From positions 1-33,584 of the forward strand of contig CALRXS010000020.1 in assembly GCA_943372195.1 (NCBI GenBank): a DNA stretch of 33,584 nucleotides, in the 5' to 3' direction. The notes beneath the pieces were generated by a model, which searched no databases, had not been told where the DNA came from, and was given only the letters and a program-made list of their open reading frames with translations. Source of the stretch: JAEYZM01 sp943372195 (GTDB taxonomy: Bacteria > Bacteroidota > Bacteroidia > Sphingobacteriales > Sphingobacteriaceae). Positions 1-6,570 of the stretch are shown piece by piece (the first letter of the stretch is position 1; each line of letters starts with the position of its first letter). A program made the position numbers and the translations under genes.

Positions 1-19
1 TACTTAATACAATTTTAAA

Positions 20-661
20 ATGAAGAGCATCAAAATAATACTGCTAAGTCTTTTAATCTCAAGCACCGTAATGGCGCAAGTTGATAAGAAAGCAAAAGAC
101 ATATTAGCGGGGGTTAGTGCGAAGTATAAATCGATGAAAGCGATGAAAATTGATTTCGCGTATACATTAGAAAACCCTACAGCAAAAATTAAAGAAACAC
201 AAACTGGCTCGATAGTATTATCAGGTGCTAAGTATCGTTTGAATATAGCGGGGCAAGAAGTGATATCAGATGGTAAAACATCATGGACATATATGAAAGA
301 AGCGAAGGAAGTACAGATTAACACTGTAGACCCAACAGCTGAAGGTATCAAGCCAAATGAAATTTTTACGATGTATGAAAAAGGTTTTTTATACAGATTC
401 GTTGACGAGAAGACGGTGGGTGGTAAGGTTCAACAAAATTTAGAGTTAACACCAACAGATAAGTCGAAAGAATTTTTCAAAGTTAAGTTAACTGTAGATA
501 AGGGGACTAAGCAGATTGTAAAAAGTATTATTTTCGATAAGAACGGTAATAGATACACATATGCCATAAAAGCATTTGCAGCAAACCCGGCATTGAATGC
601 AAGTACATTTACTTTTGATGCAAAGAAATACCCAGGGGTAGAAGTAGTAGATTTAAGATAA
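20..661 (+). CDS. lolA: Outer-membrane lipoprotein carrier protein LolA
   Basis: This 213-residue protein is a periplasmic chaperone of the LolA family, which carries lipoproteins from the inner to the outer membrane. Residues 1-19 form a signal peptide: a lysine-containing start, a hydrophobic stretch, then a VMAQ cleavage site. The mature part has the alternating polar/hydrophobic beta pattern of the family, including a central WTYM segment, an NEIF segment and a C-terminal FTFD segment. Its length is normal. It is the first gene of a plus-strand operon: the next gene starts 5 bases after its stop and a third overlaps that one. The promoter would lie left of the window. Assignment is by overall pattern, since LolA has no catalytic residues. 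Confidence 0.9.
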   Translation: MKSIKIILLSLLISSTVMAQVDKKAKDILAGVSAKYKSMKAMKIDFAYTLENPTAKIKETQTGSIVLSGAKYRLNIAGQEVISDGKTSWTYMKEAKEVQINTVDPTAEGIKPNEIFTMYEKGFLYRFVDEKTVGGKVQQNLELTPTDKSKEFFKVKLTVDKGTKQIVKSIIFDKNGNRYTYAIKAFAANPALNASTFTFDAKKYPGVEVVDLR

Positions 662-666
662 AGATC

Positions 667-933
667 ATGAAGCTGACGCAAGGTACATTAGATAAGATTG
701 AAGATTTATTCAAAGCACAACAATATAAAATTAGATATGAGAAAGGTAATTTTAAGCCTGGCTCTTGTACAATATTGACCAATAAGGTTGTTGTGGTAAA
801 TAAATTTGCGACATTAGATGTGAAGATTGCAGCATTGATTGAAATATTAAGAGAGATAGAAGTAAACGACGATCAATGGGATGAGAATCAAGTGAAACTA
901 TTTCAAAACCTAATTTCATTAAAAGAAAATTGA
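667..933 (+). CDS. Small conserved-looking protein of unknown function (88 aa)
   Basis: I do not recognise this 88-residue protein. It is cytosolic by appearance: no signal peptide and no membrane segment. It has an N-terminal helix (LDKIEDLF), a basic beta-like middle (KIRYEKGNF, then VVVVNKF) and a C-terminal amphipathic helix rich in acidic residues. It begins 5 bases after lolA, and its stop codon TGA overlaps the TTG start of the next gene, so it is almost certainly translated as part of the lolA operon. The context suggests a small conserved Bacteroidota protein, but nothing in the sequence gives a function. Confidence 0.75.
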   Translation: MKLTQGTLDKIEDLFKAQQYKIRYEKGNFKPGSCTILTNKVVVVNKFATLDVKIAALIEILREIEVNDDQWDENQVKLFQNLISLKEN

Positions 934-1691
934 AAATAACATTTCTGGGTACAGGCACATCACAAGGGGTACCCGTTATAGCTTGTCATTGTAAAGTTTG
1001 TACTTCTTCGGATGTTAGAAATAACAGACTGCGTACTTCGGTGATGATAGAGCACCAAGGTAAAGTTTTCGTCATTGATTCTGGTCCAGATTTTCGCTAC
1101 CAAATGTTACGCGAAAAAGTTCAACAATTAGATGCTATTTTATTTACACATGAACATAAAGATCATGTAGCTGGCTTAGATGATGTTCGAGCATTCAATT
1201 TTAAGCATGATAGAGAAATAGATGTGTATGCAGAAGAAAGAGTACAGCATGCCTTAAAGAATGAATTCTCTTATATATTTTCAGGCATTCATTATCCGGG
1301 TATACCTAGAGTTGTAATGCATAATATCAGCAATGAAACAATGCACATACAAGGAGTAGATATAATTCCAATTAGAGTTATGCATTATAAATTACCAGTA
1401 TACGGATTTAGAATTGGTGATTTTAGCTATATAACCGATGCTAAGACGATATCTGATGAAGAGCTTGAAAAGATTAAAGGCTCGAAAGTATTGGTATTAA
1501 ACGCTTTGAGAAGAGAAGATCATATTTCTCACTTTACTTTAGACGAAGCTGTAGCATTGGCGCAGAAGTTAAACGTGCCTCAAACATTCTTCACTCATAT
1601 ATCACATCAATTAGGTTTACATGAAGAGGTTTGCTCTGAATTACCAGCTGGTATAAGCCTGGCATACGATACAATGAGCATTGAAATATAA
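930..1691 (+). CDS. PhnP-like MBL-fold metallo-hydrolase
   Basis: This 253-residue metallo-beta-lactamase-fold hydrolase resembles PhnP, a cyclic phosphodiesterase. The metal motif THEHKDH is at residues 73-79, followed by GLDD. Further ligand-type histidines occur near HYKLPVYGF and in THISHQLGLH near the C-terminus. The N-terminus carries C19, H20, C21 and C24, matching the extra structural zinc site of PhnP proteins, which supports this subfamily over glyoxalase II or RNase Z. The start is TTG at 930; the frame opens MKITFLGTGTS, exactly the family N-terminus, and no nearby ATG fits. The start overlaps the previous stop in TTGA, suggesting coupled translation. No phosphonate genes are nearby, so the substrate is unknown; it may be a cyclic nucleotide or other phosphodiester. 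Confidence 0.88.
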   Translation: MKITFLGTGTSQGVPVIACHCKVCTSSDVRNNRLRTSVMIEHQGKVFVIDSGPDFRYQMLREKVQQLDAILFTHEHKDHVAGLDDVRAFNFKHDREIDVYAEERVQHALKNEFSYIFSGIHYPGIPRVVMHNISNETMHIQGVDIIPIRVMHYKLPVYGFRIGDFSYITDAKTISDEELEKIKGSKVLVLNALRREDHISHFTLDEAVALAQKLNVPQTFFTHISHQLGLHEEVCSELPAGISLAYDTMSIEI

Positions 1692-1698
1692 ATTATGA

Positions 1699-1736
1699 AA
1701 TTATTAAGCTGATATTCAGCAATAATTAATTTTTTT
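1699..1736 (+). terminator. Rho-independent terminator of the lolA operon
   Basis: Eight bases after the hydrolase stop there is a hairpin: AATTATT (1699-1705), a two-base AA bulge, GCTGA (1708-1712), loop TAT, TCAGC (1716-1720) and AATAATT (1721-1727). It is followed by AA and a run of T. The stem is AT-rich but the position and U-run fit an intrinsic terminator. Confidence 0.7.
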
Positions 1737-1747
1737 GAAAATTTTCC

Positions 1748-1777
1748 TTGACAGCAGTATCAAAAACTCTATATTTG
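1748..1777 (+). promoter_or_regulatory. Bacteroidota-type promoter for the tRNA pair
   Basis: TTG at 1748-1750 (within TTGACA) lies 19 bases before TATATTTG at 1770-1777, an exact match to the TAnnTTTG -7 element with the expected spacing. The predicted transcription start is about 1781-1784, giving a leader of roughly 18 bases before tRNA-Gly. Confidence 0.75.
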
Positions 1778-1800
1778 CAGTCCAGTAATAAAGATACCAA

Positions 1801-1873
<73 letters not shown>

Positions 1874-1886
1874 CTTTAAAAATTAG

Positions 1887-1911
1887 CTCTCGAAAGAGAG
1901 AATTTTTTTTT
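1887..1911 (+). terminator. Short tetraloop hairpin with T-run between the two tRNAs
   Basis: CTCTC (1887-1891), loop GAAA (a stable GNRA tetraloop) and GAGAG (1896-1900) are followed by AA and nine T. This looks like a weak intrinsic terminator, yet tRNA-Leu starts only 6 bases later and I see no separate promoter between. It may be a partial terminator or a processing signal. Confidence 0.5.
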
Positions 1912-1916
1912 AATAG

Positions 1917-2002
1917 GCTCGGGTGGTGGAACTGGTAGACACGCAGGACTTAAAATCCTGTGACCCTTACAGGTCGTGCGGGTTCGATTCCCGCCCCGAG
2001 TA
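1917..2002 (+). tRNA. tRNA-Leu (anticodon TAA)
   Basis: This is an 86-nt class II tRNA. The acceptor stem GCTCGGG pairs with CCCGAGT (1995-2001, with a G:U first pair). Anticodon loop CTTAAAA sits between CAGGA and TCCTG, giving anticodon TAA, which reads UUA and UUG. A long variable arm follows. The T arm is GCGGG-TTCGATT-CCCGC (1978-1994) and the discriminator base is A2002. CCA is not encoded. It lies 43 bases after tRNA-Gly and is probably co-transcribed with it. Confidence 0.97.
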
Positions 2003-2003
2003 C

Positions 2004-2032
2004 AAGCCTCAACAGACGTTGGGGCTTTTTTT
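2004..2032 (+). terminator. Rho-independent terminator of the tRNA operon
   Basis: A nine-pair stem, AGCCTCAAC (2005-2013) with GTTGGGGCT (2018-2026, one G:U pair), has loop AGAC and is followed by a run of T. It starts right after tRNA-Leu. The stop codon of the convergent DUF2490 gene (2038) is six bases beyond it. Confidence 0.85.
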
Positions 2033-2037
2033 ATTTC

Positions 2038-2814
2038 TTATTTATTGGTCAAATCAATATTGAAATTAGCATTTATAATCAATCCGTTGTTGTATTGAAA
2101 TACATTGCTATTGTTTAGCTCTCGCCCAAGTTGTAGTATCTGGTTTAAATATCCAGCTTCGATTCTAATAGAAGGATTGAATCGGTAACCTAACAAAATA
2201 CCTAGTCTATTTTGATCAAATACATTTTCATTTACATTCTTACCAAATCCTATAAATATTTCATCATATATAGCGATATAAGGTGTTTTGTCTTTAATTA
2301 CTTTGCCATTTAATGGTATTTGTAAGCGGAACATGTATCTAAATCTATTCGATAATGGATACTCATCTTCAGATGTCAAGTTTGGGTTTGAATATCGTCC
2401 TACCCATCGTTGTTCGAGCATAAATCGATGTGATAAATCAACTACTGAAACATTGTCGGTGATAGTTGCCATTTGAAATAGACGATGTTCTGTAAAGTCT
2501 TTACCCATACTGTTTATTGGAATTTCTCCATAAGGGAAAGTCTCTATTAAAGCATAACCTAGCCTTAATTGTACTTTAGTGTTTAGTTGATAGTTAATAC
2601 CAACGCGTAATAGACTTTGTTGCCAATCTGTGATTATTTCATTTCTACGAAATTGATATTCTGTATGTATACCGAATTTTTCAGTCAGTTTAAATGTTCC
2701 AAAATAATTATACCAACCGATTGAATTCTTATTGATAATCCTTGTATTTTGAGCATTTAACGAGGTACTTGTAAAAATTACAGAAACAAAAAAATATAAG
2801 ATTTTTTTTCTCAT
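2038..2814 (-). CDS. DUF2490 family protein, probable outer-membrane beta-barrel
   Basis: The protein is 258 residues long. I start it at the ATG at 2814, which opens MRKKILYFF and gives a proper signal peptide ending SLNAQ. An upstream in-frame start at 2847 would lie inside a palindromic hairpin and spoil the signal sequence. The mature part fits DUF2490: an aromatic N-terminal segment (IGWYNYFGTFKL), the sequence WQQSLLRVGINY, a glycine/tyrosine-rich strand (LRLGYALIETFPYG), FTEHRLFQM, and a late RIEAGYLNQ strand. Such proteins are predicted outer-membrane barrels of unknown role. It lies downstream of a broken SnoaL-like gene on the same strand, with a hairpin between them. Confidence 0.85.
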   Translation of the reverse strand: MRKKILYFFVSVIFTSTSLNAQNTRIINKNSIGWYNYFGTFKLTEKFGIHTEYQFRRNEIITDWQQSLLRVGINYQLNTKVQLRLGYALIETFPYGEIPINSMGKDFTEHRLFQMATITDNVSVVDLSHRFMLEQRWVGRYSNPNLTSEDEYPLSNRFRYMFRLQIPLNGKVIKDKTPYIAIYDEIFIGFGKNVNENVFDQNRLGILLGYRFNPSIRIEAGYLNQILQLGRELNNSNVFQYNNGLIINANFNIDLTNK

Positions 2815-2828
2815 TTTATTAAAAAATA

Positions 2829-2850
2829 GGGTTGAACAATTGTTCAACCC
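2829..2850 (-). terminator. Perfect 22-base palindrome with T-run, terminator-like
   Basis: GGGTTGAACAA is followed directly by its reverse complement. On the minus strand it continues into TATTTTTTAAT, which fits a terminator for the SnoaL-like remnant at 2860-3180. It sits only 14 bases before the DUF2490 start codon, so it could also act as an attenuator or an operator for that gene. Confidence 0.65.
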
Positions 2851-2859
2851 ATTAATATA

Positions 2860-3195
2860 TTAATTAATTGGTGAAAAAGGTAGAGCAGATTTGTGAACGA
2901 TTATTCTCAATTTCCCGTCTCTCCCTTTTTTGAAAACCCAAGTTTTATCAACTATTACTTCTTTACCATCTTTACCTGTCACCCAAACATTACCCATTGT
3001 GATAGCTATAGAACCATATATTTGAATAACTTCATTTTTTTCTCGTGAATTATCATAGCGAGCTTTTAACCAAGGTTTTAGTGCAAAACCTTTATCATTA
3101 GGATAATCAGGGTCTCCACCTATAAAATATGCTAATGCTCCTTTTTTATCGTTTCTAAATGATTTGTCGCCATATGCCAATGTTGGCTTGTCCTA
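2860..3195 (-). pseudogene. C-terminal remnant of a SnoaL-like / phosphoribosyl-AMP cyclohydrolase-like protein
   Basis: The open frame gives 106 residues from a TTG at 3180. They look like the C-terminal half of a roughly 180-190-residue exported SnoaL-like family common in Bacteroidota. The recognisable features are ALAYFIGG, DPDYPNDKGFALKPW, AITMGNVWVTG and a closing IIVHKSALPFSP. Family resemblance appears to continue upstream of the TTG as KPTL, up to a TAG at 3193-3195, after which further stops follow. I found no signal peptide or N-terminal half in any frame. It is therefore most likely a decayed gene. A short protein made from TTG cannot be excluded, because the remaining half is intact with no internal stop. 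Confidence 0.6.
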
Positions 3196-3323
3196 ATATT
3201 ACTACAATAGAATGTTGTAAATGTTATATTAATGTTTCTTATGATAATCATTTATGTTTTTATGATTTTTTGTTGGTTTCTAACTTTTGTAACATTTCTG
3301 CAATATTCAAAAACAACACTATG

Positions 3324-3349
3324 GAAACTTTGTTAATCTCGAAAGTTTC
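3324..3349 (+). promoter_or_regulatory. Candidate TetR-family operator (inverted repeat)
   Basis: GAAACTTT (3324-3331) and AAAGTTTC (3342-3349) are perfect 8-base inverted arms around a 10-base spacer. The left arm covers the TTTG -33 element of the promoter and the right arm ends just before the -7 element. The placement and 26-base span suit autorepression by the adjacent TetR protein. Operator function is inferred. Confidence 0.55.
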
Positions 3350-3359
3350 TATAGTTTTG
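3329..3359 (+). promoter_or_regulatory. Promoter of the efflux operon
   Basis: TTTG at 3329-3332 is followed after exactly 19 bases by TAGTTTTG at 3352-3359, a full match to the Bacteroidota TTTG / TAnnTTTG pattern. The predicted start of transcription is near 3363-3366, about 17 bases before the GTG of the regulator gene. The rest of the roughly 200-base gap back to 3181 holds no other gene that I can support. Confidence 0.8.
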
Positions 3360-3381
3360 CGACCATAATTAGTATAATACA

Positions 3382-3999
3382 GTGGAAATCCAGGAAAGAA
3401 TATTATTAAAAGGCGATGAAATGTTCCGTAGACACGGAATAAGGAGCATTACCATGGATGATATTGCCAAGCAATTGGGGGTTTCAAAGAAGACCATTTA
3501 TCAACATTACCCCGACAAAGAAGAGTTAGTGGTAGAAGTGGTAAAAATGAACATCAGAAGACATATGGAGCAAATGGATTTATGTTGTGGTATAGCTGCT
3601 AAAGATGCTATTGATGAATTACTACAAGTAAACAATCAAGTGTCAAGAATGATTCAGAGCTTTAATCCGATCATGTTCTACGACCTCCAGAAGTATCATC
3701 CGAATGCATGGCAAAAATTCAGACATTTTAGAAATCAAGAGATTTTATCGAAGATAAAAGACAATATAGATAGGGGAATGTCGGAGGATTTATACAGAAA
3801 AGATATCGATATAGATATTATATCAAAGATGAGATTAGAGCAAGTTGATATGACTTTTAACTACGATGTATTTCCATCTACTGAGTATAGATTTGATAAA
3901 GTAATGATTGAATTAACAGAGCATTTTTTATATGGTCTATTATCATCAAAAGGCTATAAGGTAATTAGTCAATATAAAAATATTAAAGAAGAAAATTAG
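3382..3999 (+). CDS. TetR/AcrR family transcriptional regulator
   Basis: This 205-residue protein has a TetR N-terminal DNA-binding domain. Helix 1 (RILLKGDEMFRRHG) is followed by the helix-turn-helix SITMDDIAKQLGVSKKTIYQ at about residues 22-41 and then HYPDKEELV. The remainder is an all-helical ligand-binding and dimer domain with no recognisable specificity. The start is GTG at 3382; the first ATG (3421) would cut off helix 1, so GTG is preferred. It is the first gene of an efflux operon, 16 bases before the TolC-like gene. A strong promoter and an inverted repeat lie directly upstream, so it probably represses its own operon until an unknown ligand binds. Confidence 0.93.
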   Translation: MEIQERILLKGDEMFRRHGIRSITMDDIAKQLGVSKKTIYQHYPDKEELVVEVVKMNIRRHMEQMDLCCGIAAKDAIDELLQVNNQVSRMIQSFNPIMFYDLQKYHPNAWQKFRHFRNQEILSKIKDNIDRGMSEDLYRKDIDIDIISKMRLEQVDMTFNYDVFPSTEYRFDKVMIELTEHFLYGLLSSKGYKVISQYKNIKEEN

Positions 4000-4015
4000 A
4001 ATTTACATAATATAT

Positions 4016-5410
4016 ATGAAGCCCAAAATAATATACATCCTATTATTGGTAACGCTCATAAGCATTAAAACAAATGCACAAGAGTCGTTTCAATTTACAT
4101 TACAAGAGGCCGTTGAATATGCAATGAGCAATCAAGTAAACATTAAGAATGCTGAACTCGATAAAGAGATAGCAAAGCAAAAGGTTAGGGAGACTGTTGC
4201 GATCGGATTACCACAAATTGATGGTAAGGCATCTATTCAGAATTTCTTAGATATACCTACACAGGTATTACCAGATTTTATTTCACCTGCAGTTTATGGA
4301 ACCTTAGTAAAGGAAGGTGTTACAGATGGAAATGGTAATCCAATTCAAATGCCAACTTCATTTGGATCAACGCCAGTTCAGTTCGGTACAAATTTTAATA
4401 TGAGTTATGGTATAGATATTTCTCAATTAATATTTGATGGTAATTATTTATTAGGATTGAAAGCAGCGAGTGTATACAAAGATTTATCTATAAAAGCATT
4501 AAAGCGTACTAAAATAGAAACACAAGTAAATGTTTCTAAAGCGTATTATAATGTATTAGTTGCACAGAAGAACATTGAATTATTAGACGCGAATATAGTA
4601 CAGTTGAAAAAAACTTTAGATGATACTAAAGCTTATTATGATCAAGGCTTTGTAGAGAAAATTGACATAGATAGATTAAATGTTTTATACAATAATCTTG
4701 TTACTGAGCGTGAGAATATTAGTAGAATAGTAGATTTAAGCAAAGTATTATTGAAATTTCAAATGGGAATGCCAATAGCTTCTAAATTGGAGTTAAAAGA
4801 TAAATTAGAAGATGTAGTGCTTCAACAAAATTTGAATACAGAAGAAAGTGTAAATCTTGAGGCAAGAGTAGAGTTTCAACTATTAAAAACTCAAATGAGA
4901 TTAAATGAATTAGACTATAAAAGAAATATTGTTAACAGAGCACCAAGCTTAGTTGCTTTTGGCAGTTTTTCTAGAAATGGTTTGAGTAATGAATTCAGTG
5001 ATTTGACAGACGTATTTTATCCTACTTCAATTATCGGTTTACAATTAAACGTACCAATATTAGGCTCAGGTAAAAAATATTATCAAACAAAGCAGGCTAA
5101 ATTAAATTTAGAGAAAAGTAAAAATGATTTAAAAAATCTTGAGAATGCATTGAGTTTAGAAGGTAAAAGCGCCAATGTTACATTCAATAATAGTGTAAAC
5201 TCATTAAACAATCAACGCAAAAATATGGAGTTAGCATCAGAAATTTTAAGAGTTTCTAAAGCTAAATATGAGCAAGGTGTTGGTTCGAGTTTAGAAGTAG
5301 TTACAGCACAAACATCTTTAAAAGAAGCAGAGACAAATTATATCAACGCTTTATTTAATGCATTAGTTGCAAAAATAGAATTAGAAAAATCAAAGGGAAA
5401 TATCCAATAA
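4016..5410 (+). CDS. TolC-family outer-membrane efflux channel
   Basis: This 464-residue protein has a signal peptide (residues 1-22, ending TNAQ) and two related outer-membrane-efflux halves. The first opens FTLQEAVEYAMSNQVNIKNAELD, shown here as FTLQEAVEYAM plus the NIKNAELD segment, and holds a long helix around YYNVLVAQKNIELLD. The second half contains GLQLNVPILGSGKKYYQ and a C-terminal helical pair with KYEQGVGSSLEVVTAQ, the usual TolC repeat signature. It forms the outer-membrane exit duct of a tripartite pump whose adaptor and inner-membrane pump follow at 5434 and 6571. The length is typical. Confidence 0.94.
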   Translation: MKPKIIYILLLVTLISIKTNAQESFQFTLQEAVEYAMSNQVNIKNAELDKEIAKQKVRETVAIGLPQIDGKASIQNFLDIPTQVLPDFISPAVYGTLVKEGVTDGNGNPIQMPTSFGSTPVQFGTNFNMSYGIDISQLIFDGNYLLGLKAASVYKDLSIKALKRTKIETQVNVSKAYYNVLVAQKNIELLDANIVQLKKTLDDTKAYYDQGFVEKIDIDRLNVLYNNLVTERENISRIVDLSKVLLKFQMGMPIASKLELKDKLEDVVLQQNLNTEESVNLEARVEFQLLKTQMRLNELDYKRNIVNRAPSLVAFGSFSRNGLSNEFSDLTDVFYPTSIIGLQLNVPILGSGKKYYQTKQAKLNLEKSKNDLKNLENALSLEGKSANVTFNNSVNSLNNQRKNMELASEILRVSKAKYEQGVGSSLEVVTAQTSLKEAETNYINALFNALVAKIELEKSKGNIQ

Positions 5411-5433
5411 TATAAATTACACATCCAAAATAT

Positions 5434-6549
5434 ATGAAACGAATTTTGATCTTATTAAGCATTGCATCAGTATTAGCTGCATGTGGTGAAAATGCTGGTT
5501 CAGATAAAAAAGCAGAACTAGATAAATTAAAGAAAGAGCACGCTGCATTAAATGATAAAATAGCAAAACTAGAAGCAGAAATTGCTAAAGAGAATCCGGA
5601 AGGAAATCAAAAAGTAAAATTTGTAAACATCGATACAGTTGTGGCTGCTGACTTTGTTCATTATGTAGAAGTTCAAGGTAGAGTGGAGTCTGACCAAAAT
5701 ATTAATATTTTACCTAAAGCAATGGGTACAGTTACTAGTGTTATGGCTGATGTAGGTGATCAAGTAAAAAAAGGACAAGTATTAGCAACGATAGATGATG
5801 CTATTATTCGTAAATCAATTGATGAGTTAAACGTTCGTCTTGATTTTGCAACAACTTTATACAATAAACAAAAAAATCTTTGGGATCAAAAGATAGGTAC
5901 TGAAGTACAATTCTTACAAGCAAAGTCTAATAAAGAATCATTAGAAAAAGCATTATCAACTGCTAAAGAGCAATTAGATATGACATTGATAAAATCAACA
6001 ATCGATGGTGTAGTGGATTTAGCAGATATTAAAGTTGGAGAGATTGCTTCAAATATGAAACCTGCATTTAGAGTAGTAAACTTTAATAAATTAAAAGCTA
6101 CAGGTGAATTAGCTGAAACATATTTAAACACAGTAGGGACAGGTGATCAAGTGATTGTAAATTTCCCTGATTTAAATAAAGAGATTTCTACCAAGTTAAA
6201 CTTCGCTGCTAGAACAATCAATCCAGTTAGCAGAACCTTCAAAGTAGAGGTGAAATTAGAAGGGAAAAGCGAATACAGACCTAATATGTTATCAGTATTG
6301 AAGATTGTAGATTACAAAGCATCAAATGCAATCACAGTACCTATGAACATTGTTCAAAATGACCAAAGCGGTGCATACGTTTATATAGCACAAATGGAAA
6401 ATGGTAAAATGGTTGCTAAGAAAAACGCAATTGTAATTGGTAAAATTTATAAAGGTACTGCAGAAGTTATAAGTGGTATCAAATCTGGTGATCAAATCAT
6501 CACACTAGGTTACCAAGATTTAAATGAAGGTGATTTAATTAAAAAATAA
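5434..6549 (+). CDS. RND efflux membrane-fusion (adaptor) lipoprotein
   Basis: This 371-residue periplasmic adaptor of the HlyD/AcrA type has a lipoprotein signal peptide with lipobox LAAC and lipidated C17. A coiled-coil stretch of K/E/L-rich heptads (about residues 26-55) follows, which is a little unusual ahead of the barrel-sandwich domain. The biotinyl-lipoyl-like half motif is GTVTSVMADVGDQVKKGQVL, at about residues 98-117. An alpha hairpin comes next, then the second lipoyl half with IDGVVDLADIKVGE, and beta-barrel segments near PVSRTFKVEV. It joins the TolC-like channel to the RND pump and lies between those two genes with gaps of 23 and 21 bases. Confidence 0.94.
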   Translation: MKRILILLSIASVLAACGENAGSDKKAELDKLKKEHAALNDKIAKLEAEIAKENPEGNQKVKFVNIDTVVAADFVHYVEVQGRVESDQNINILPKAMGTVTSVMADVGDQVKKGQVLATIDDAIIRKSIDELNVRLDFATTLYNKQKNLWDQKIGTEVQFLQAKSNKESLEKALSTAKEQLDMTLIKSTIDGVVDLADIKVGEIASNMKPAFRVVNFNKLKATGELAETYLNTVGTGDQVIVNFPDLNKEISTKLNFAARTINPVSRTFKVEVKLEGKSEYRPNMLSVLKIVDYKASNAITVPMNIVQNDQSGAYVYIAQMENGKMVAKKNAIVIGKIYKGTAEVISGIKSGDQIITLGYQDLNEGDLIKK

Positions 6550-6570
6550 GAAGTCTAAAAAATTCATCGT

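Noticed and set aside
2815..2847. Longer DUF2490 protein starting at 2847
   Set aside because: The added residues (MNNCSTLFFNK) come from the palindromic hairpin and disrupt an otherwise normal signal peptide starting at 2814.
3352..3381. Shine-Dalgarno site for the TetR gene
   Set aside because: There is no purine-rich element at the usual distance; Bacteroidota genes commonly lack one, so the start was judged from the protein family.
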